From: Strigamia acuminata
Taxonomy: Eukaryota > Arthropoda > Chilopoda > Geophilomorpha > Linotaeniidae
Direction: 5' to 3'
Assembly (NCBI GenBank): GCA_949358305.1
Contig: OX442324.1
Coordinates: 3,602,001-3,666,000, forward strand
Length of the DNA stretch: 64,000 bases
The translations under genes and the position numbers were made by a program. Positions 48,601 to 62,673 of this stretch are shown piece after piece (position 1 is the stretch's first letter; every line of letters starts with the position of its first letter). The notes beneath the pieces were generated by a model that saw only the letters and a list, made by a program, of their open reading frames with translations, did no database searches and was not told the origin of the DNA.

Positions 48601-51600
48601 TTTGTCAAATTCCTCACATTGTCGATTTTGTGCAACTTGTACGTTAAAATTCTACTTAAAATTTCTGTTCGAACTCAACAAAAGTGCCAACACTTTGAAG
48701 TCGAAAAGAGTATTTAATGGCAGATAAATTTGTAGAATCAGTAATCGCGCCAGCTGAATGCGTTTTACAGACCAGTGGTTTTGTCATTCCATTTTTTTTA
48801 TTTTATTCTTTTAAAAAAAGGGGGAGTCGATGATCCGCCTCTAACTTTTATCAAAATGGATGAGTTTGAGCAAATCCACAGGTCGTTTCAAGCCATCAGC
48901 CATCCTCAACTCCCCCAACTTCTAAAGATGTGCTTTTAATTCGAAATCATTGATTTATAGCGTTCTAATTCAAACCAGTTCACAAAATCTTTTTTTTTAA
49001 AAATTAATTTAAATGCAAACTTTGCATTTTCTTTAATTCATCTAAAGATATGTGAACTGACATTTTTCCTCGTCACATTTTCCCCAAAAACCGGGCATAA
49101 AAATTAAAAATTCAAATATAAAACATAAATAAAACGGCTCACGTTTGAGTTGAGCACGTTCGATTCGGTAACAGGGAGAAAGTTGTGCTTTTCCATCGTC
49201 AGCCAATGCCCTTTACTATACTATATACAGTACTTTCGCGCTTTGCGTCCTCATGGTGTAGAAAGGTCAACGAACGACCAGGTGTGGATGACCAACAAGC
49301 AAAATATACACACAAAAAAAAATAATGAGGTCGACTCGCAACCGTTTCCTTCCATTTTTACCATTCATTCATTTGCAATTCATTTCACAGTTTCACTTAA
49401 CGAAGAAAAATATTTTTCAAATATTTTCAATATTATTATTATTATTTATTTATTTATTTTACCTCAGTTGGACGTGAAACACAAGAGCACGGTGCAGGTT
49501 TTAGAGCTCGAGTGGGCAGAGTCAACATGCGTGGATTTTTATTTCTCAAAAGGACCACCTGACGAACAACTTAACTACTCTCAAGTTGACATTTAAAGAG
49601 AAAGCAGCGCTTCAAAATCTTTAAACTTAGCCGAAGGTTTAATGATATGCCCTCCAGTGTTAGCACTAATGGAGCCTAAAAATAGCCAGGTTAAAAATTC
49701 ACCAATAAAAATCGAAGCAAAAGTGAAGGACAAAGTGATAAACACAAACACATGACGCGCGGGTCAACTTGTAACGGAAAACTTTGAAACCCAGATTTGA
49801 TTTTTTCCCCTTTTAATATTATTATCAGTTCCCAAACTTTGACGGGGTTTGGTCTGATCTGGCTGCCGCCCCAACTCGTCTGTTTGCCGCATGACGACAC
49901 AAGCTCCGGCGGTCTAACAAAACTATTTAAAATTATTACGAAGAATTTTCTCATTTTTCTAAGTAGAAAATGTTCATATTCACATCCAAAAATATATAAA
50001 AAGAAAAAAGAAAAAGCGTTTGTTCGTTTTCTAAAGGGAACTCGAAGGTAAATGTGGGGGTAAATATGCTGTGTGTGGAGAGGGGGGGTTAACTTAGGTG
50101 GGGGTTTGACCTCACAACTTCATCTTAGTTTCTTGGGGTGAACGACCGACGTGACCCAAGAAACGTTGGGCACCATTTTTCTATTGGGATTTCTCAAAAT
50201 TTATCATTCTCACGTCGTTCGAATGCTTTTTTCTTGTATTTTAAACAATAAAAAAATATTTCTTTGTGTAAAACAATTCCTTTTTTCAAGGTCGAAAGCG
50301 GTTTTTTTGAAATCGAACCCACCAAAAAGCAGAAAAATGTCACTTTTGAATGACGCTGGTGGAAAGACGTGTTTGACCTATTGAACTTGACTTTGGGTGA
50401 ACAAAAAAATCAGAAAGAGAAAAAAAACTGTGAGAAAAGCCAAATACACCTCAAGAATAACAAACAACCACAGCAGAATATTCTTTTCCACCACTCCACA
50501 CAACTTAACACCATTAAAAGGACATTTAGTGGCTAAACCCACTTATTTTTTTTGTCGACATTTTTTTTTTAGGTCAAATCAAATCAAATTGGAGTTTACA
50601 CGTGGGGTGTGCAAAAATCAAGTTAGGTCATTGCTATCTCAACTGAACTACTTGTCTATTTACCCTTACAATTACACCACGAAGAGAGAGGAGGAGAAAA
50701 AAATGTATTAATCTCTTTCCCATGGGTTTAATTTGAAAATAAATGACCCCAAAAAAGGTTCTTTTAGCCTTACCTTCACAGTTGGTGCTAGTGAAGTTGA
50801 ATGAAGAGTGGACAGAAGTCAAGTGAAAGGGGTTCCACCACCCCACACGTCCCCATGTGCGTGGGGGGCATCTCGATTGCGTTTAACTCCGCCCCCCAGT
50901 GTTCTAGGCCCCACCTTTCAACCCCTACCCCCAATCAAAACGTTTAAAGTGTTTTATTTCTCTGCACGCAGTCTGAATCTGGTGGCGGCAGCGAGTCGAC
51001 TGTTTGCCGCGTGAGTGCGCAAACACCGTCAAATCGCATCGCACATTCGATTTCAAACTTATTTTGATTATATATATTTGACCACAAGGTGATATGGAAT
51101 TAAAGGTGGCGAGAAATTAACGTGAGAAAAAAAATTAAAGAAACAAAATCTTTTTTTTGCTTTTATTCTTTTCGGTTTCTATCCTTTCGGGTCGTTGACC
51201 CTGTCAGTGAACTTCTCTGCAATGTTTTCACCCATATTGTAAAAAGGTTTTTACAATTGCATTTATTTTTTTTTATTTTTTTTTTTTAATTTTTAATTTT
51301 GTTTTTGGGAATGTTGGGATTAATGTGGTATAGGCAAATGTTAATCAAAGTGTTTTAATATTTATAGGTGAGAGTTTGAGGAAACGGATTTTTATTCAGA
51401 GTAGGAAGAAAAAATTGGTGTAAGATCAGTGGCCTTTTAACCTCGTTTAATACAGAGAAAGTTAAAAGTTTGAATATAGAAAGTAATCCTTCATTCAACT
51501 GACTAGGCCATCAACCTGTGAGTGAACTGAGTGAGTTCACACTATGGAAATTCCAGAATACACACCATTATTAAACAAAAAAAAAAGAAGAAAATTCTTG

Positions 51601-54600
51601 TTTTTCGTTTTATTCGGTGTGTGATATATATTTTTCGAAATTTCGGGGTTTCGCGAGGCGCAAAATCGAAATTTTAAATTCTGTACAGAGAATTTTTTCG
51701 AAATATATTTCGAAAAAACGAAAAAAAAAATTAGATGGAATATAAGAAAAAGCTTTAAAATATTTTTCCTCGTCATTTGAAGACGGGGTCAACATACTTT
51801 GAAGCTGTTTTTCTGCTTGCAACTTTCACTTGATGCGCGACTGACAATAAACTCAACAAGTTGATGAGAAGGTGAAGAGGGATGAGAATAGAGGGGTCTT
51901 GGTGTAATTACCGACAAGGAAAATAGCAGAGAGGGGGTGTTGTGACAACTAGGCTTAAAATAGCCACCACTCATTCCCAGGATTCCATCAAACAAATTTT
52001 ATAACAAAACACTTTTGTTTTTCACTTTTTTTTATTTTTTTTTTATTTAATATACATATATATATTTTTTTTTAAAGTTTGTAAATAGGTGGAGGATAAT
52101 GTGAAGATAATTCCAAGTTAACGCACGAATACCTTAGAAATTGTAGATTTAAAAAAAAATATGTTTTTCGGTAAAGATTCTGCGGTTTTTGTTGATCAAT
52201 TTCAATAAAAAAAAATATATTTTTCTTTTTGGTTTATATCGAATGTCGATAACCAACAGAATTCTTGCGGTTCACCAAACAAACTCGTTCCACCTTAAAA
52301 GCTACTTATATAGAGAAATATGGAAAATAATAACAAAAATAAATTTTTTTTTTTTTTTGTGTGAAATTTGGATTTTTTTTCATGAATATATTTGAAAAAA
52401 AAATTCTTCAGGAGCCGTTTTTTTTTTTCCATTTCTTTGATCATTCTTTTGCAAAATATAAATACGAAGGACAAGAAAAACTGTTTTTAGAAAGTGGGAC
52501 AAGCATCTCGAAAAAATTCTCGAGTTGTTATAGCAGGTGGTAAAGTTAGTCGTGACCTTCCTCTCGAAATTTATTTACCGTAATCGACTTAAAAATACAA
52601 ATTGTCACCCGATTTATCTTGATTTATACCTGATTTAAATTTAAATTTAAATCCACATCCCTCAAAAACAAAAATCCAAACTTCCAAATGTTTATTTTTA
52701 TTTTTCCTCCCCTTATAAAAAAAGTAAAAACTTTAATCAGCAGAGGGGCTTCCAATTACGTCACGCTGATGCAATATGTAATTTCTACTTCCGTATTTCC
52801 CTCGCAGAACAAAAACTATACCAAAATTTCATCACATCGTATATATTCATTTTTAAAAAAAAAAAAAATTTTTTTTCAGTTTGTCAACTTGAAAATAATT
52901 TTTAAAAAAAACTCCAGGGTGTTGGAAGAATAATTTGAAAATACAACAATAGCGATTTAATAATAAAAAAAAAATAAAATAAAGGAATTTAACAATGAAT
53001 TATTACTTTTACATTTCTTTCTTTCTTTTGCAGAGCCTCAAGTGTTGTTATTTTTTCCACACCACACACCAAGCGGAATCACCTGACCTCATATGTCCCA
53101 ACTGACCTCATCCACTTTAAACACCTCCAGAAATCCCTTTTACCCTTAAACTTCACTCCTTTTTCTTTCCAGATCAACAACAACAACAGAAATTCAATAA
53201 GCGAAATACAAAACAAAAAACAAAACCAAAACCAAAACCAAAACAATAAAAACAAAAAGAATTAAGAAATGTAACATTAAAAAACAAATGAGAAATTCAA
53301 TTTGTCATTTGTTTTTAACGTCGCAAAAAACCAAACTTTCAAACAAAACCACAAACAAATTTGGTTAAAATCAAATTGAACAAAATTTCTTTGCGTTTCG
53401 TTTCGAGTTTCCCTCCAGAAAAAAAAGAAAAAGAAAAAAAAACCATAAAAATTTGAATTTATTTTTTTCAATATTATAATTTATTTTTTTCGTATAAATA
53501 CAATTAAAACACGTAGAGAAATTTCTTAGAAAGAGGTTGACCCGTTCATTATACCGAGGTCGTGTCTGCACCATCCCCTGATGCGGGTCCCCCAGCGACT
53601 CCTTTCACACCCCTTCCAGAGTTCATTCACCTGACGGTCGGCGCTACAGGTAGACCGCGAATTACCTGTACGCATGCGCACAATGCCGGAACAAAAGCTC
53701 ACTTTCGGCCTTAAAAGTTCGGCCAAGCGTCTCTTTACACGTAACTTACAATAAAACGACTCTTTTATAGATACATAATTAAACAGACAATAAAAGAAGA
53801 AGAAATTTAAATTAAATTTAATCTAATGAATTCTCGAAAATATTTCAATCTCGAGATAATAATTCCTCAAGTGTGATAATGCTTTTTTGCCCTTAATACA
53901 ATTAGAATTCAGTTTCCATGGTGATAAAATTACGTCACACATTGTGACCCCACGAAACATGAAAACACGTCACCTTGGCAGGTGAATCGGCCACCATGAT
54001 GTTACAACGAGGTGCAAGAGAACATTGACCCCGTAGACGAAGCTCAATCTCATTTCAGAGTCACTCAGATGGGGATTAGTTAGAATCAATCAGTTAATTC
54101 ACTATTTAATCAATTATCAAACTTCATATCCTCATTTCGTCCATTATTTTATACATTTTTCGTCAATTTTTTTAATTTCTATTAAATATTTATTCCAATT
54201 TTGAATATTTTTTTTATTTTGAATTTATTTATTTTGGCATTTTTAAAAAAGAAATGCCCAAATAAAATAAACAAAAAATTGGAAACTCAAAAACAAAAGT
54301 AAATCAAAACAACGAGGAAATTTCCATAGAATTTGCAAGAAATTCAAGAAATTTCCAACCAATATAATTCTAACCTTTAAAAGAGTTTATATATATTTAT
54401 TGCTTTATGAGCTTTTCTTTTACTCTCGGGTCATTGAACCCCACAAGACGGACCGACTCTACTTTCTCAGTTTCTTACTCCAAACTAATCCACCATTGTC
54501 AACAAATTACCAAAGGCCCAACCCAAACGACAACAAAACATCCCAAACCCATCCACGCAAATAAAGCAGAAAAACGACCCAAACTTCCCTTTTCAACTCA

Positions 54601-56886
54601 CCTAAAAAGCGAAAAGCCATCTTTTTTAAAAACAAACACGAGCAATGTGTGTGTGTTTAAAAAACATGGTGTGTCGAAACGACCATAAAAAGTAATATAG
54701 TATCGAAAAAGACAAAAATCGAGTAAAAGCGCGCTCAAAAGAAGCAATAGACCAAGGTCATTGACACTGCATGTCATTGGACTCACCACCATGCGGCCTG
54801 ATGCTCGACGACCACCGGCACACGATGCGATGGGATGCGATGCAATTTATCCACTTGCAACTTGTTTGTCAAGACACGGGTGCAACATCAAAACATTTCG
54901 AACGGGGCAAGGTTTGATGAAATTCGATGGGTACGTCTTCACCTGCAACTCACCGGCCTAAGCCGAGCTGTGATCGGCCTTGTGCAGCCTTTGCTAGCCT
55001 CTGCCTCTGCTAATGTAAGCAGCCAACTCACAACTGACTGACGTTTTTGCCTCGTGTTAGCTCTAAGCAGGTGGAGCCACCTATGGTGACGTCACACTTA
55101 CGCTCATTCAATGAATTTATCCACTTCTTTTTAATCGCTAATTATTATTCTTTGCTTTTTTTCTGTTTTTAAAATATTTTTTCGAGGAAAATATTTTTTT
55201 TAAAATTTTTTTTTAAAAAAAAGATTTTTATTGGTTAATTTTTGTTTTTAGGTTTATTATTCAGTTTTATTAGTTACAGGTAATTGTTTGATGTTCTTAT
55301 TGAGATTTGGACTCGAAGATGCAAAGGAAATGACTTAGTGTGAATATTTTGTACTTTTAAAGTGATTGCTGCTGTCATCTCAGCACTGGTTTCATCTGGA
55401 TATTCACAGTTTGTTTTTTTTTTGTTAAATTTTTGAAAATCTTTTTTTTTATTTTTATTTTTTTTGTTCAAGTTAAAAATACTGAACACTCAAATCAACT
55501 GAAAGTTATGAACTGGTGACAGATTTATTTGTCAAATACAATCAAATAAATAATAAAACGCCACGCTATGATTTAATATGATTAAATTAATTATTTTATT
55601 TAGAAAAAGCTAGAAAATGTTTTTCAGCTTTTCCCACATCTGCTGTCCTAGACGAAAAATGAGTTTTCAACCAAGCAACTCAACTTTGTGTAGCACGTAA
55701 TTCTATATTTTTATTATTTATATTACTGTGTAAATTTATCGAATGTTGCTTGTAATATTTTTCTTTTATTCGTTTTTAATAATGGCTCATCTTTAAACAA
55801 ATACCGGTCAAATTTGTAAGCGAAAAATGATCGCATTCAATTCAATGTTTAGTGTTGTCTTTCCAGACGAGTTATGACTTCGTTAAAATTCAAGTATTTG
55901 TTATGAAAATACGGAACACAAAACTATTGTCCACAAAGGAAAAAAATAAAATAAATAATAATGAACATTATATATATATATATAAGATATATTTTTTTTT
56001 TGTTTTTGTAAAAATTTGATTTTAAATTGTGTCATTTTACTCGAAATATTTTTCATTGAGTGCGAGGGTTTCTGAAAGATGTCATTTTTTAAAACAGAGC
56101 CAAATACAAGTCATATCTACGTTGGAAATATCGATTTTCTTACTCATTCATCAGCTAGAATTTATAAAAAAGAAAAAAAATTATAAACACCATCTAGTGA
56201 ATGAAATTGAAATGAAACCTCGAACTCGAGTCCGGGACCGAGAGTACCACACCGACGTCATCCACCATCCACTTTAACAAATGGATGCTCGCGATTGGTA
56301 CATTACATCAGATTCACTTCAAACTGTGCGCATTAATACACTACAATGATCAGCTGAGGCAGAGAAACGTAAACTCTACGAAAAATAACTCAACCATCAG
56401 CCTAAAATCCATCAAATAAAAAGATTTCAAACATCATTCCCCGACCAAACCCTTAAAAAATAAAAACTAGCGATAAAAATCGCGCAGAGAGTAAAACAAA
56501 ACACACGCACTCATTCTCGCGGCGGCAAAACACGTAGGTTAGTCGCCTCGTGTTGTCAGTCGTCCCTTTTTTGTTACACTTATTAACGGATGAGAATCAT
56601 GTTTTTTTTTTGTTTTCTTTTAATTAATCATTCTTAACCAGAGCTGCTTGTGAAAACGTATGCAAAGCTGTTGTATCGCATGAAAACGCACAGGTTAGTG
56701 AATGTTAGAAATCCCGCCCGTTCAACAGGGCGGAGAACGAAGTGGATGCACAAAATTTAGCTCATCCAATTCGAAATTGCACGACCACAACACAACAACA
56801 CTTCCATAGATCACAAAACCTAACACGCACGTTCGATCGTCATTATTCAACATTTTCATTATTAATTTTATTGTTTTAATTTACCC

Positions 56887-56918
<32 letters not shown>

Positions 56919-57395
56919 AAATCAAAATCTTTAACCTAGAAATGTAAAATGACCCCATAAAAAATGTTGATGTTTTCAGGAAAATCTAGTTTGTTGAGTA
57001 AAAAAAAAAACAAATTTAAATAAATTAAATCCAAAAAAAAAAAAAAAAGATAGGAAATCTCATCCCAGAAAGTAGTTCAGCTCATTAAATCGTTAATCCA
57101 CAATGCCATAAAGCAGAAAACTGACTCCCTTTTACCCTACCTATCACAAGCGAGAGAAACCAGCAAGTCTCGACTAGTTACAACTCACCAGTTCGTGCAC
57201 CAAACGCATTGATCACACTCGCTAAATAATTTCCCAGATCGATAATTTGTAATCTGGAAAGGTAGCACACCATTTTAATACATTTCTAAATTACGTAATT
57301 GTTTTTTTTTTCTTTTTTTAATTTTTTTATGGTCACGTTTTATCTTCGTGTGATACGATAAATACATAATTTCGTACAATTTTTACTTTCAACAG
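45492..57395. other. Intergenic region between the E74 and cyclin genes
   Basis: About 12 kb, AT-rich, with no coding gene I can support. It should hold 5' UTR exon(s) and the distal promoter of E74 (minus) and the first non-coding exon of the cyclin gene (plus). GC/CpG-richer candidates are at 53.55-53.7, 54.76-55.1 and 56.45-56.76 kb. The last lies closest to the cyclin and contains CCCGCC-type boxes. Confidence 0.5.
45604..45641. repeat. (CA)n microsatellite
   Basis: About 19 uninterrupted CA units just upstream (on the minus strand) of the first listed E74 exon. Confidence 0.95.
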
Positions 57396-57424
57396 GTTGC
57401 CGAAATAATTACCATCGTATTGAC

Positions 57425-59541
57425 ATGAAGATAATCAAAAGAAGTAATCTCAGCAAACTCTTCCTCATGTTGGAACATGCCTTGGATAAGGAACAAGATT
57501 CGTGGATTCCAAATTCTTATTCATCAGTATTTAATGTGGTTTGTATTTCGCTTGAAATGTCGCATTCTATTTCTATTTATTATACACGTTTAAGATTCTT
57601 AAGAAAAGAAAATTAATATGGCATTGAAGATGTTTGCCAACTGACATTTGAAAGTGTGTCACGGTTTGGATTTAACTTGCCTTCATGGATCTTTTTTTTT
57701 TAAATTTATTTTTAAAAAAAAAGAAAATAATAAAAAAGAAAAAAGATTCATCAGACTTTCAAGTGGGACATCGACCACTACCAAACCAAGTTTGCAAATC
57801 TTGGCCCAAATACCATCAAATCACAAGTTACCCACAGATTTTGGGCAGAAAAGTGGACTTTTGACCTCGTGTTGTTTTATTTTTTAAAAAATATTTATTA
57901 TAAACGGATTTTTTTTCTAATTTTCACTCAAATGTTTGTCTTAAATATTTTGGAACCTTTGGATCAATCGCTGTATAACCTTGGCTGACTTTGGAGTCAT
58001 GTTATATATTTTTTCGTGTAAATTTTTATGGATTGTAATACTAAACATGTATATAAAACCGTGGTTAAATGTACCAAGTTAGAATTAGAAACGAAATTGC
58101 ATGAAATCCGTATAAACAATGGTTAGAGGAGGATTTAATTAACAAGAAAAATTCCCAAAATGGAGAGTTTGAATGGCCAAACAGGTAATCCTTGAGAAGT
58201 AAATAAAAAACTAAAGTTCTTTTCACATGCAAATAGGATTTTTTCCAAACTTTCCCACACGCTAAACCCTAAATTTGTGTATTTAGTGTGCAATTATCAA
58301 ATTAATAATCATATAAAAAATTACTGACTTTGCTTTTTTCCTAATTATTCTTCATCTTATTACAGGAGGATAAAGTTGATGCAAACATTCGAGATGAAAC
58401 CATCCGATGGCTGTTTCTCTTGAATGACCATCTTCAACTGACTCCGGAGACTGCCGTTCTAAGTGCCAATATTCTGGACAGTTTTTTGTGTGTTGTAAAG
58501 GTGATTATTCCCATTCTAGAATTTAAAAAAAAAATCAATTGATTGATTTAAAAAAATAAAATAAAATAAAAAGGCTCGCCCAAAATATCTACAATGCATT
58601 GGAGTCGCCTGTCTCTTCTTAGCAGCCAAACTACTCGAAGAAGACGAGGTAATTTTTAAAATCTAAGCATTCAACCCCCCATTTTTAATCCGATTTGTTT
58701 TGAATAAATTGCAGGTGACACCATCAGTTGAATATCTGGTCGAGGTTACAGCATGCACTTTTTCGGTGGCCGACATTCTACGCATGGAGAAAATCATTCT
58801 CAACAAGCTCGAATGGAACGTCAGACGAGCAACAGCATTAGACTTCATTTACATCGTAAATAAAAATAAAAGTTTTTTGTTTTTTTTTGCATCGATGTCG
58901 AGCAAAAATCTCTCAATTTTCAATTAAATCGATTGAAAATTGAAAAATAATTTGCTCAGACGTTGATGTATAAAAACGCAAAATGTTTTGGCATTCTAAT
59001 AAATATCGACTATTTGATCAGCTGCACGCCATCATCGTCTGTGAAGAACCAAATTTGCTTTCGAAATTCCGACACATGACGGCGGGAAGGCAGTTGTCCG
59101 TACTCGTGCGGAAGATACTTATGTGTCAGGAGAGTTCGGACGTGATTGCCTTTTCCCCCTCGACTCAAGCACTTGCTTTGATCAGTCTGGAGTTGGGTCT
59201 GTGTACGACCGATTGGTTTGCCATCACCATCATGTTGCAGAAACTAGTACAAGTAAAATTTCGTTTTAAAAAAAAAATTAAAACTAAATTTAACCAACTA
59301 AAATCGATAATGGGGTTTTGTTTCGGCGTTGCAGGTGGACAACCGAGAGTTAATTCAGTGCCGAGAAGCCATGACCGCAGCTATGTTGAAGCGAGTGTCG
59401 CATATCGGCAGAGCAGCGACGAGTAAACGCAAAATGGAAGAACTGAACGAAGAGGACGACATATACGGCAGCATCAAGTGTCTTTATGGCGACGAACAGG
59501 CCTGTGTTCAAGATGCAGCTCAGGAAACTGTTGCCGTGTAG
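57425..59541 (+). CDS. CCNI: Cyclin I-like protein (cyclin G/I family), 300 aa, six coding exons
   Basis: Exons 57425-57538, 58366-58500, 58574-58648, 58715-58855, 59022-59252, 59335-59541 (903 nt, in frame). The cyclin box spans about residues 40-150: RDETIRWLFLLNDHLQLTPE, LDSFLCVVKARPKYLQCIGV, CLFLAAKLLEEDE, ILRMEKIILNKLEWNV. The second fold follows (LHAIIVCEEP, LALISLELGL, IQCREAM). These blocks match vertebrate cyclin I more closely than cyclin G as I recall them. The acidic tail of about 50 residues (MEELNEEDDIYGS) has no recognised motif. The 5' UTR is spliced (acceptor at 57395/57396). The exon-1 donor could alternatively be the GTATTT at 57527, also phase 0. AATAAA lies at 60177-60182. 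Cyclin I/G proteins are atypical cyclins of the nucleus and cytoplasm linked to CDK5 or stress control. Confidence 0.93.
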
Positions 59542-60360
59542 GGTTTTGAAACATGTTAGCACATATGTGTTTTAAGAAAGTTTTTGTTTTTCTTTTATTT
59601 TTAAATCAAAATTTCTAAACTATTTTGTCACTGTGTAAATTTGTTGTGAAATACCTTTCAACAGTGCCATCGGAAGAAAAGAGAAGAGTTATTACGGTTC
59701 TAGAATGAATACGAACGTATTTGTATTTTTAAATATTTTTCAGAAAAATTTTCTAGTCTGTAAACAATGTAAGAAATGTTGCACAGCAAAAAAAAAAAAG
59801 AAAGAAAAAAAAACCGCCCTCTCCCCCTCAAAAAAAAATCCCTAAAAGTCTAGGAATCTCAGCTCAATCTGAGTAATTTATTTTTCTAATTTTAAAACGA
59901 TTATTATTTTTTCTTTGCTATGTGTTGTATAGATAGTATTTTAGTGGTTGGAAAAATATTACAAAATTTAAAAGTACAAATAGTCATAATGCAAATTTCT
60001 TGTAAATTTTGTGTTGCTACACACAAGAATGGGCAGTGGTCAGTAAAAAGAAAAAATTTAATTAATAATCAGTAAGGTATCCCTAATTGAATCAAGTTTA
60101 AAAATATAAATGAGAACAAGAGCAATCTAGTCGCCGGAAACGCATGAAATGTGAATTCTCGACAGTGCTAAGTGTAAATAAAATCTGAAGGAAAAAAAAT
60201 GTATTGTTGCCTCGATTATTTAATTCAAACTGAAATTTCCCATTTTTTTTAAGCCCAAAAAGTCTTAATTTTTAGATTAAAAGTACGAAACACTCGTACA
60301 AGATGGCGCTATCAGTTAAACTAAGCCTATTTTTCCTGAACGTTCCACGCGTTCTCACGT
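59542..60360 (+). other. Cyclin 3' UTR and short intergenic spacer
   Basis: AT-rich, with no coding sequence. The polyadenylation signal AATAAA at 60177-60182 probably ends the cyclin transcript about 260 bp before the CFAP298 start codon. Confidence 0.7.
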
Positions 60361-60371
60361 TCTCCACGCCT

Positions 60372-60385
60372 GTTTCCATGGGAAC
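60372..60385 (+). promoter_or_regulatory. X-box (RFX-type) motif upstream of CFAP298
   Basis: GTTTCCATGGGAAC is a near-palindromic fit to the RFX X-box consensus (RYYNYY, two-base spacer, RRNRAC). It lies 54 bp upstream of the ATG of a ciliary gene, where such sites are expected. Confidence 0.65.
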
Positions 60386-60438
60386 AACAAGCAACTTCAG
60401 TACAAACCCTCTTGTTCGCGTGTGGGGAAGGAGTGAAG

Positions 60439-62673
60439 ATGGTCCAGCTTCACATTAAAAACGGAATTGCCAGCCAGTTTCTATTCGAAACAACTGTTCG
60501 GGCAGACGTTAAGGACATCCTCAGGGATGTCGTCGCTATTTACAATGGTCGACTCAAAATCGAACGTGTTTGTGCGGAAATTGAGAACATGGCCGATCAT
60601 GGAACATTTCTCCCGCACAATATGCAAGGCCTAACTGACGAACAGATTGATGAATTGCATTTGGTGGACGAATGGAGCGCGAAATGTGTCCCGAGTGGCG
60701 GGTCCGTGGAAAACAACGATCCCATTGGAAGACGAAACGGAAAAGGTGAAGAAAAAAAAAAGACGAAAGAAATTAATTGAATTATTTACTGTGTTTGTTT
60801 CCAGCACCGAATGACAAAATGAGAAAACTTCTTAAGAAAACCGTGTCTGAAGTCAAAGCTGTAATTTCGAAGGTAAAAAAGGTTTTAAAAAAATTTCAAA
60901 TTATTTTTCAATTTATTTTTGTTTTGACATCATTTAGAAAATTATCGATGCTGGAATGACCCTAACCCAAGCAATTGTTCAAAGCCAACTTTCACTTTTA
61001 CGTGGAGCACTGACTATTGTTTATCCAATGGGTCTACCAACTCACGACCCCATTCGAATGGAATTGGAAAACCGAGAAGATTTGACAGGGACACAGGTAA
61101 ACTAAATCGTGACGGTTAAACTGCATATTAAAGTCATTTAAACTGCAAATCGCAACACGCTTTTTGGCATTTTTCTCACTGAAACTATTCGTTAGTGCAA
61201 TCTATGAGGAATTTTAAATCTAAATGACTTTTCGGATGCAAACAGTGTAGTTTAGACTTATTTCTAGAACTTTTCACTTTATTGTAGGCATCGCTCGAGG
61301 TTTTGGACGAATGTGCAACCGAAATGTGGCTGGCTGGAAAGGAATTGGCTACCGACAAAAAGTTGGAATTTTACGTTGGGAAAAACGAAAAAAGCAAACT
61401 GATCGTGAAGCTGCAGAAGGTAAGTGGAAGTCGAGCAAGCATCGCAGCTGTTAGCTCCATCTTGTGCCACTTGTTAAAGGTTTTCTACCATAAAACAGGG
61501 TAATTCGAAAAGTGATTTACTATACTCTTTCCACACTCAAGGTTGACCCTGGAAGCTGGGCTCCCATTGGCCTACTTAGAAATGCAATGCTATATAGTTA
61601 CATTGCAGTTCTAAGTAGGCCAATGGGAGCCCAGCTTCCAGGGTCAACCTTGAGTGTGGAAAGAGTATAGCTACTAAATTACATTTGCACATTTAGTGAG
61701 TAAGGGAGTCGGAAATTGAGGTTTAATCTTCCTGCACAAATGATGAAATTACATCTAAATTCACGCACCAAACGGCCTCAACTGAATTTTTCTGCTTTAA
61801 TATTTCATCACAAACATGTGCAAACTCGTCCTGTAAAAGCACACAAGACAGAAACCATCACTTGAAACCTTTTTTTCCTCTTCAAATTTTAAGTAGTGCA
61901 AATAACAGCAAATTCTACATGTTACAGAAGGGAAAAGGAGCTCCACAACGCGAACCCGTCTTTACTGATCAGGAGAAAAAGGACATGATGATGCACGCCT
62001 TTCGAAAGCAGGAACAGCTAAAGGTATGTTTACATTCTTACGCGCACATTACTGCAAGCAAATGCATATCCCACTGTATGTAAACACACCAGAAGTGCAC
62101 AAATTTGATTTGTCCACTTTGTGGTAAAAAAATGGATGCTGGTGGGAAGTCAGGCGCAGAGAAGCTAGCTGGAAAACCACTTACCGCTCGTGCCATCTTC
62201 CACTAGCTTTGGTCACTTTATGTATCAAGACCAATAAAGGTGCACGGTTTTGGATCAAGTCGAGATAATTTGATTTGATTACTTTTAATTGCATATTTCT
62301 ATGCAATAACCACTTGAATGTATTTGTATTTACATTTTTGACGCTTAGCGTGGTCATGACCCATGAATGCCGGGGCTTCAGATTGCATGTAAATGGACAG
62401 AGGTCGGCTCGGGCTTCTAACAGAAATGTTAATACAGGGGAGGCAAGTCACCTGGTCAGTTTGCGCTCACAGCACCTTGGTTGGGACATGCAAAGCGAAA
62501 CAGTGAAAGAAATCAAAGTGAAGTTGTACAATAATTTTTTTTTTTTTTTTTTATATCTGAAGAAGTTAGCAGAAGACGATGATGACGCTCACATGAATGC
62601 TGAATGGGCTGACAATCTTGCTTTGAAAAAGGCATTTCATGGAGTTGCGAATGTTAGTTGGCATCCAAAATAA
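60439..62673 (+). CDS. CFAP298: CFAP298 (C21orf59/Kurly), cilia and flagella associated protein, 290 aa, six exons
   Basis: Exons 60439-60745, 60805-60872, 60938-61096, 61288-61419, 61928-62023, 62563-62673 (873 nt, in frame). The 290-aa length equals the human protein as I recall it. Diagnostic blocks are visible along the whole chain: MVQLHIKNGIASQFLFET at the start, YNGRLKIERVCAEIE, HNMQGLTDEQIDEL, DEWSAKCVPSGG, IGRRNGKAPNDKM, LTIVYPMGLPTHDPIRME, FYVGKNEKSKLIVK, and an end of DDDDAHMNAEWADN...HGV. The protein is needed in the cytoplasm for assembly of outer dynein arms and for planar polarity of motile cilia in vertebrates. A retained, intact copy implies motile cilia or flagella (at least sperm). 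It sits head-to-tail behind the cyclin gene. Confidence 0.97.
61521..61669. repeat. 149-bp hairpin in CFAP298 intron 4
   Basis: Two 69-bp arms (61521-61589 and 61601-61669) are perfect inverted copies apart from one mismatch, around an 11-base loop (CTATATAGTTA). Ends read TATACTCTTTCC...GGAAAGAGTATA. It could be a very young foldback MITE or the source of a hairpin RNA. Confidence 0.9.
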
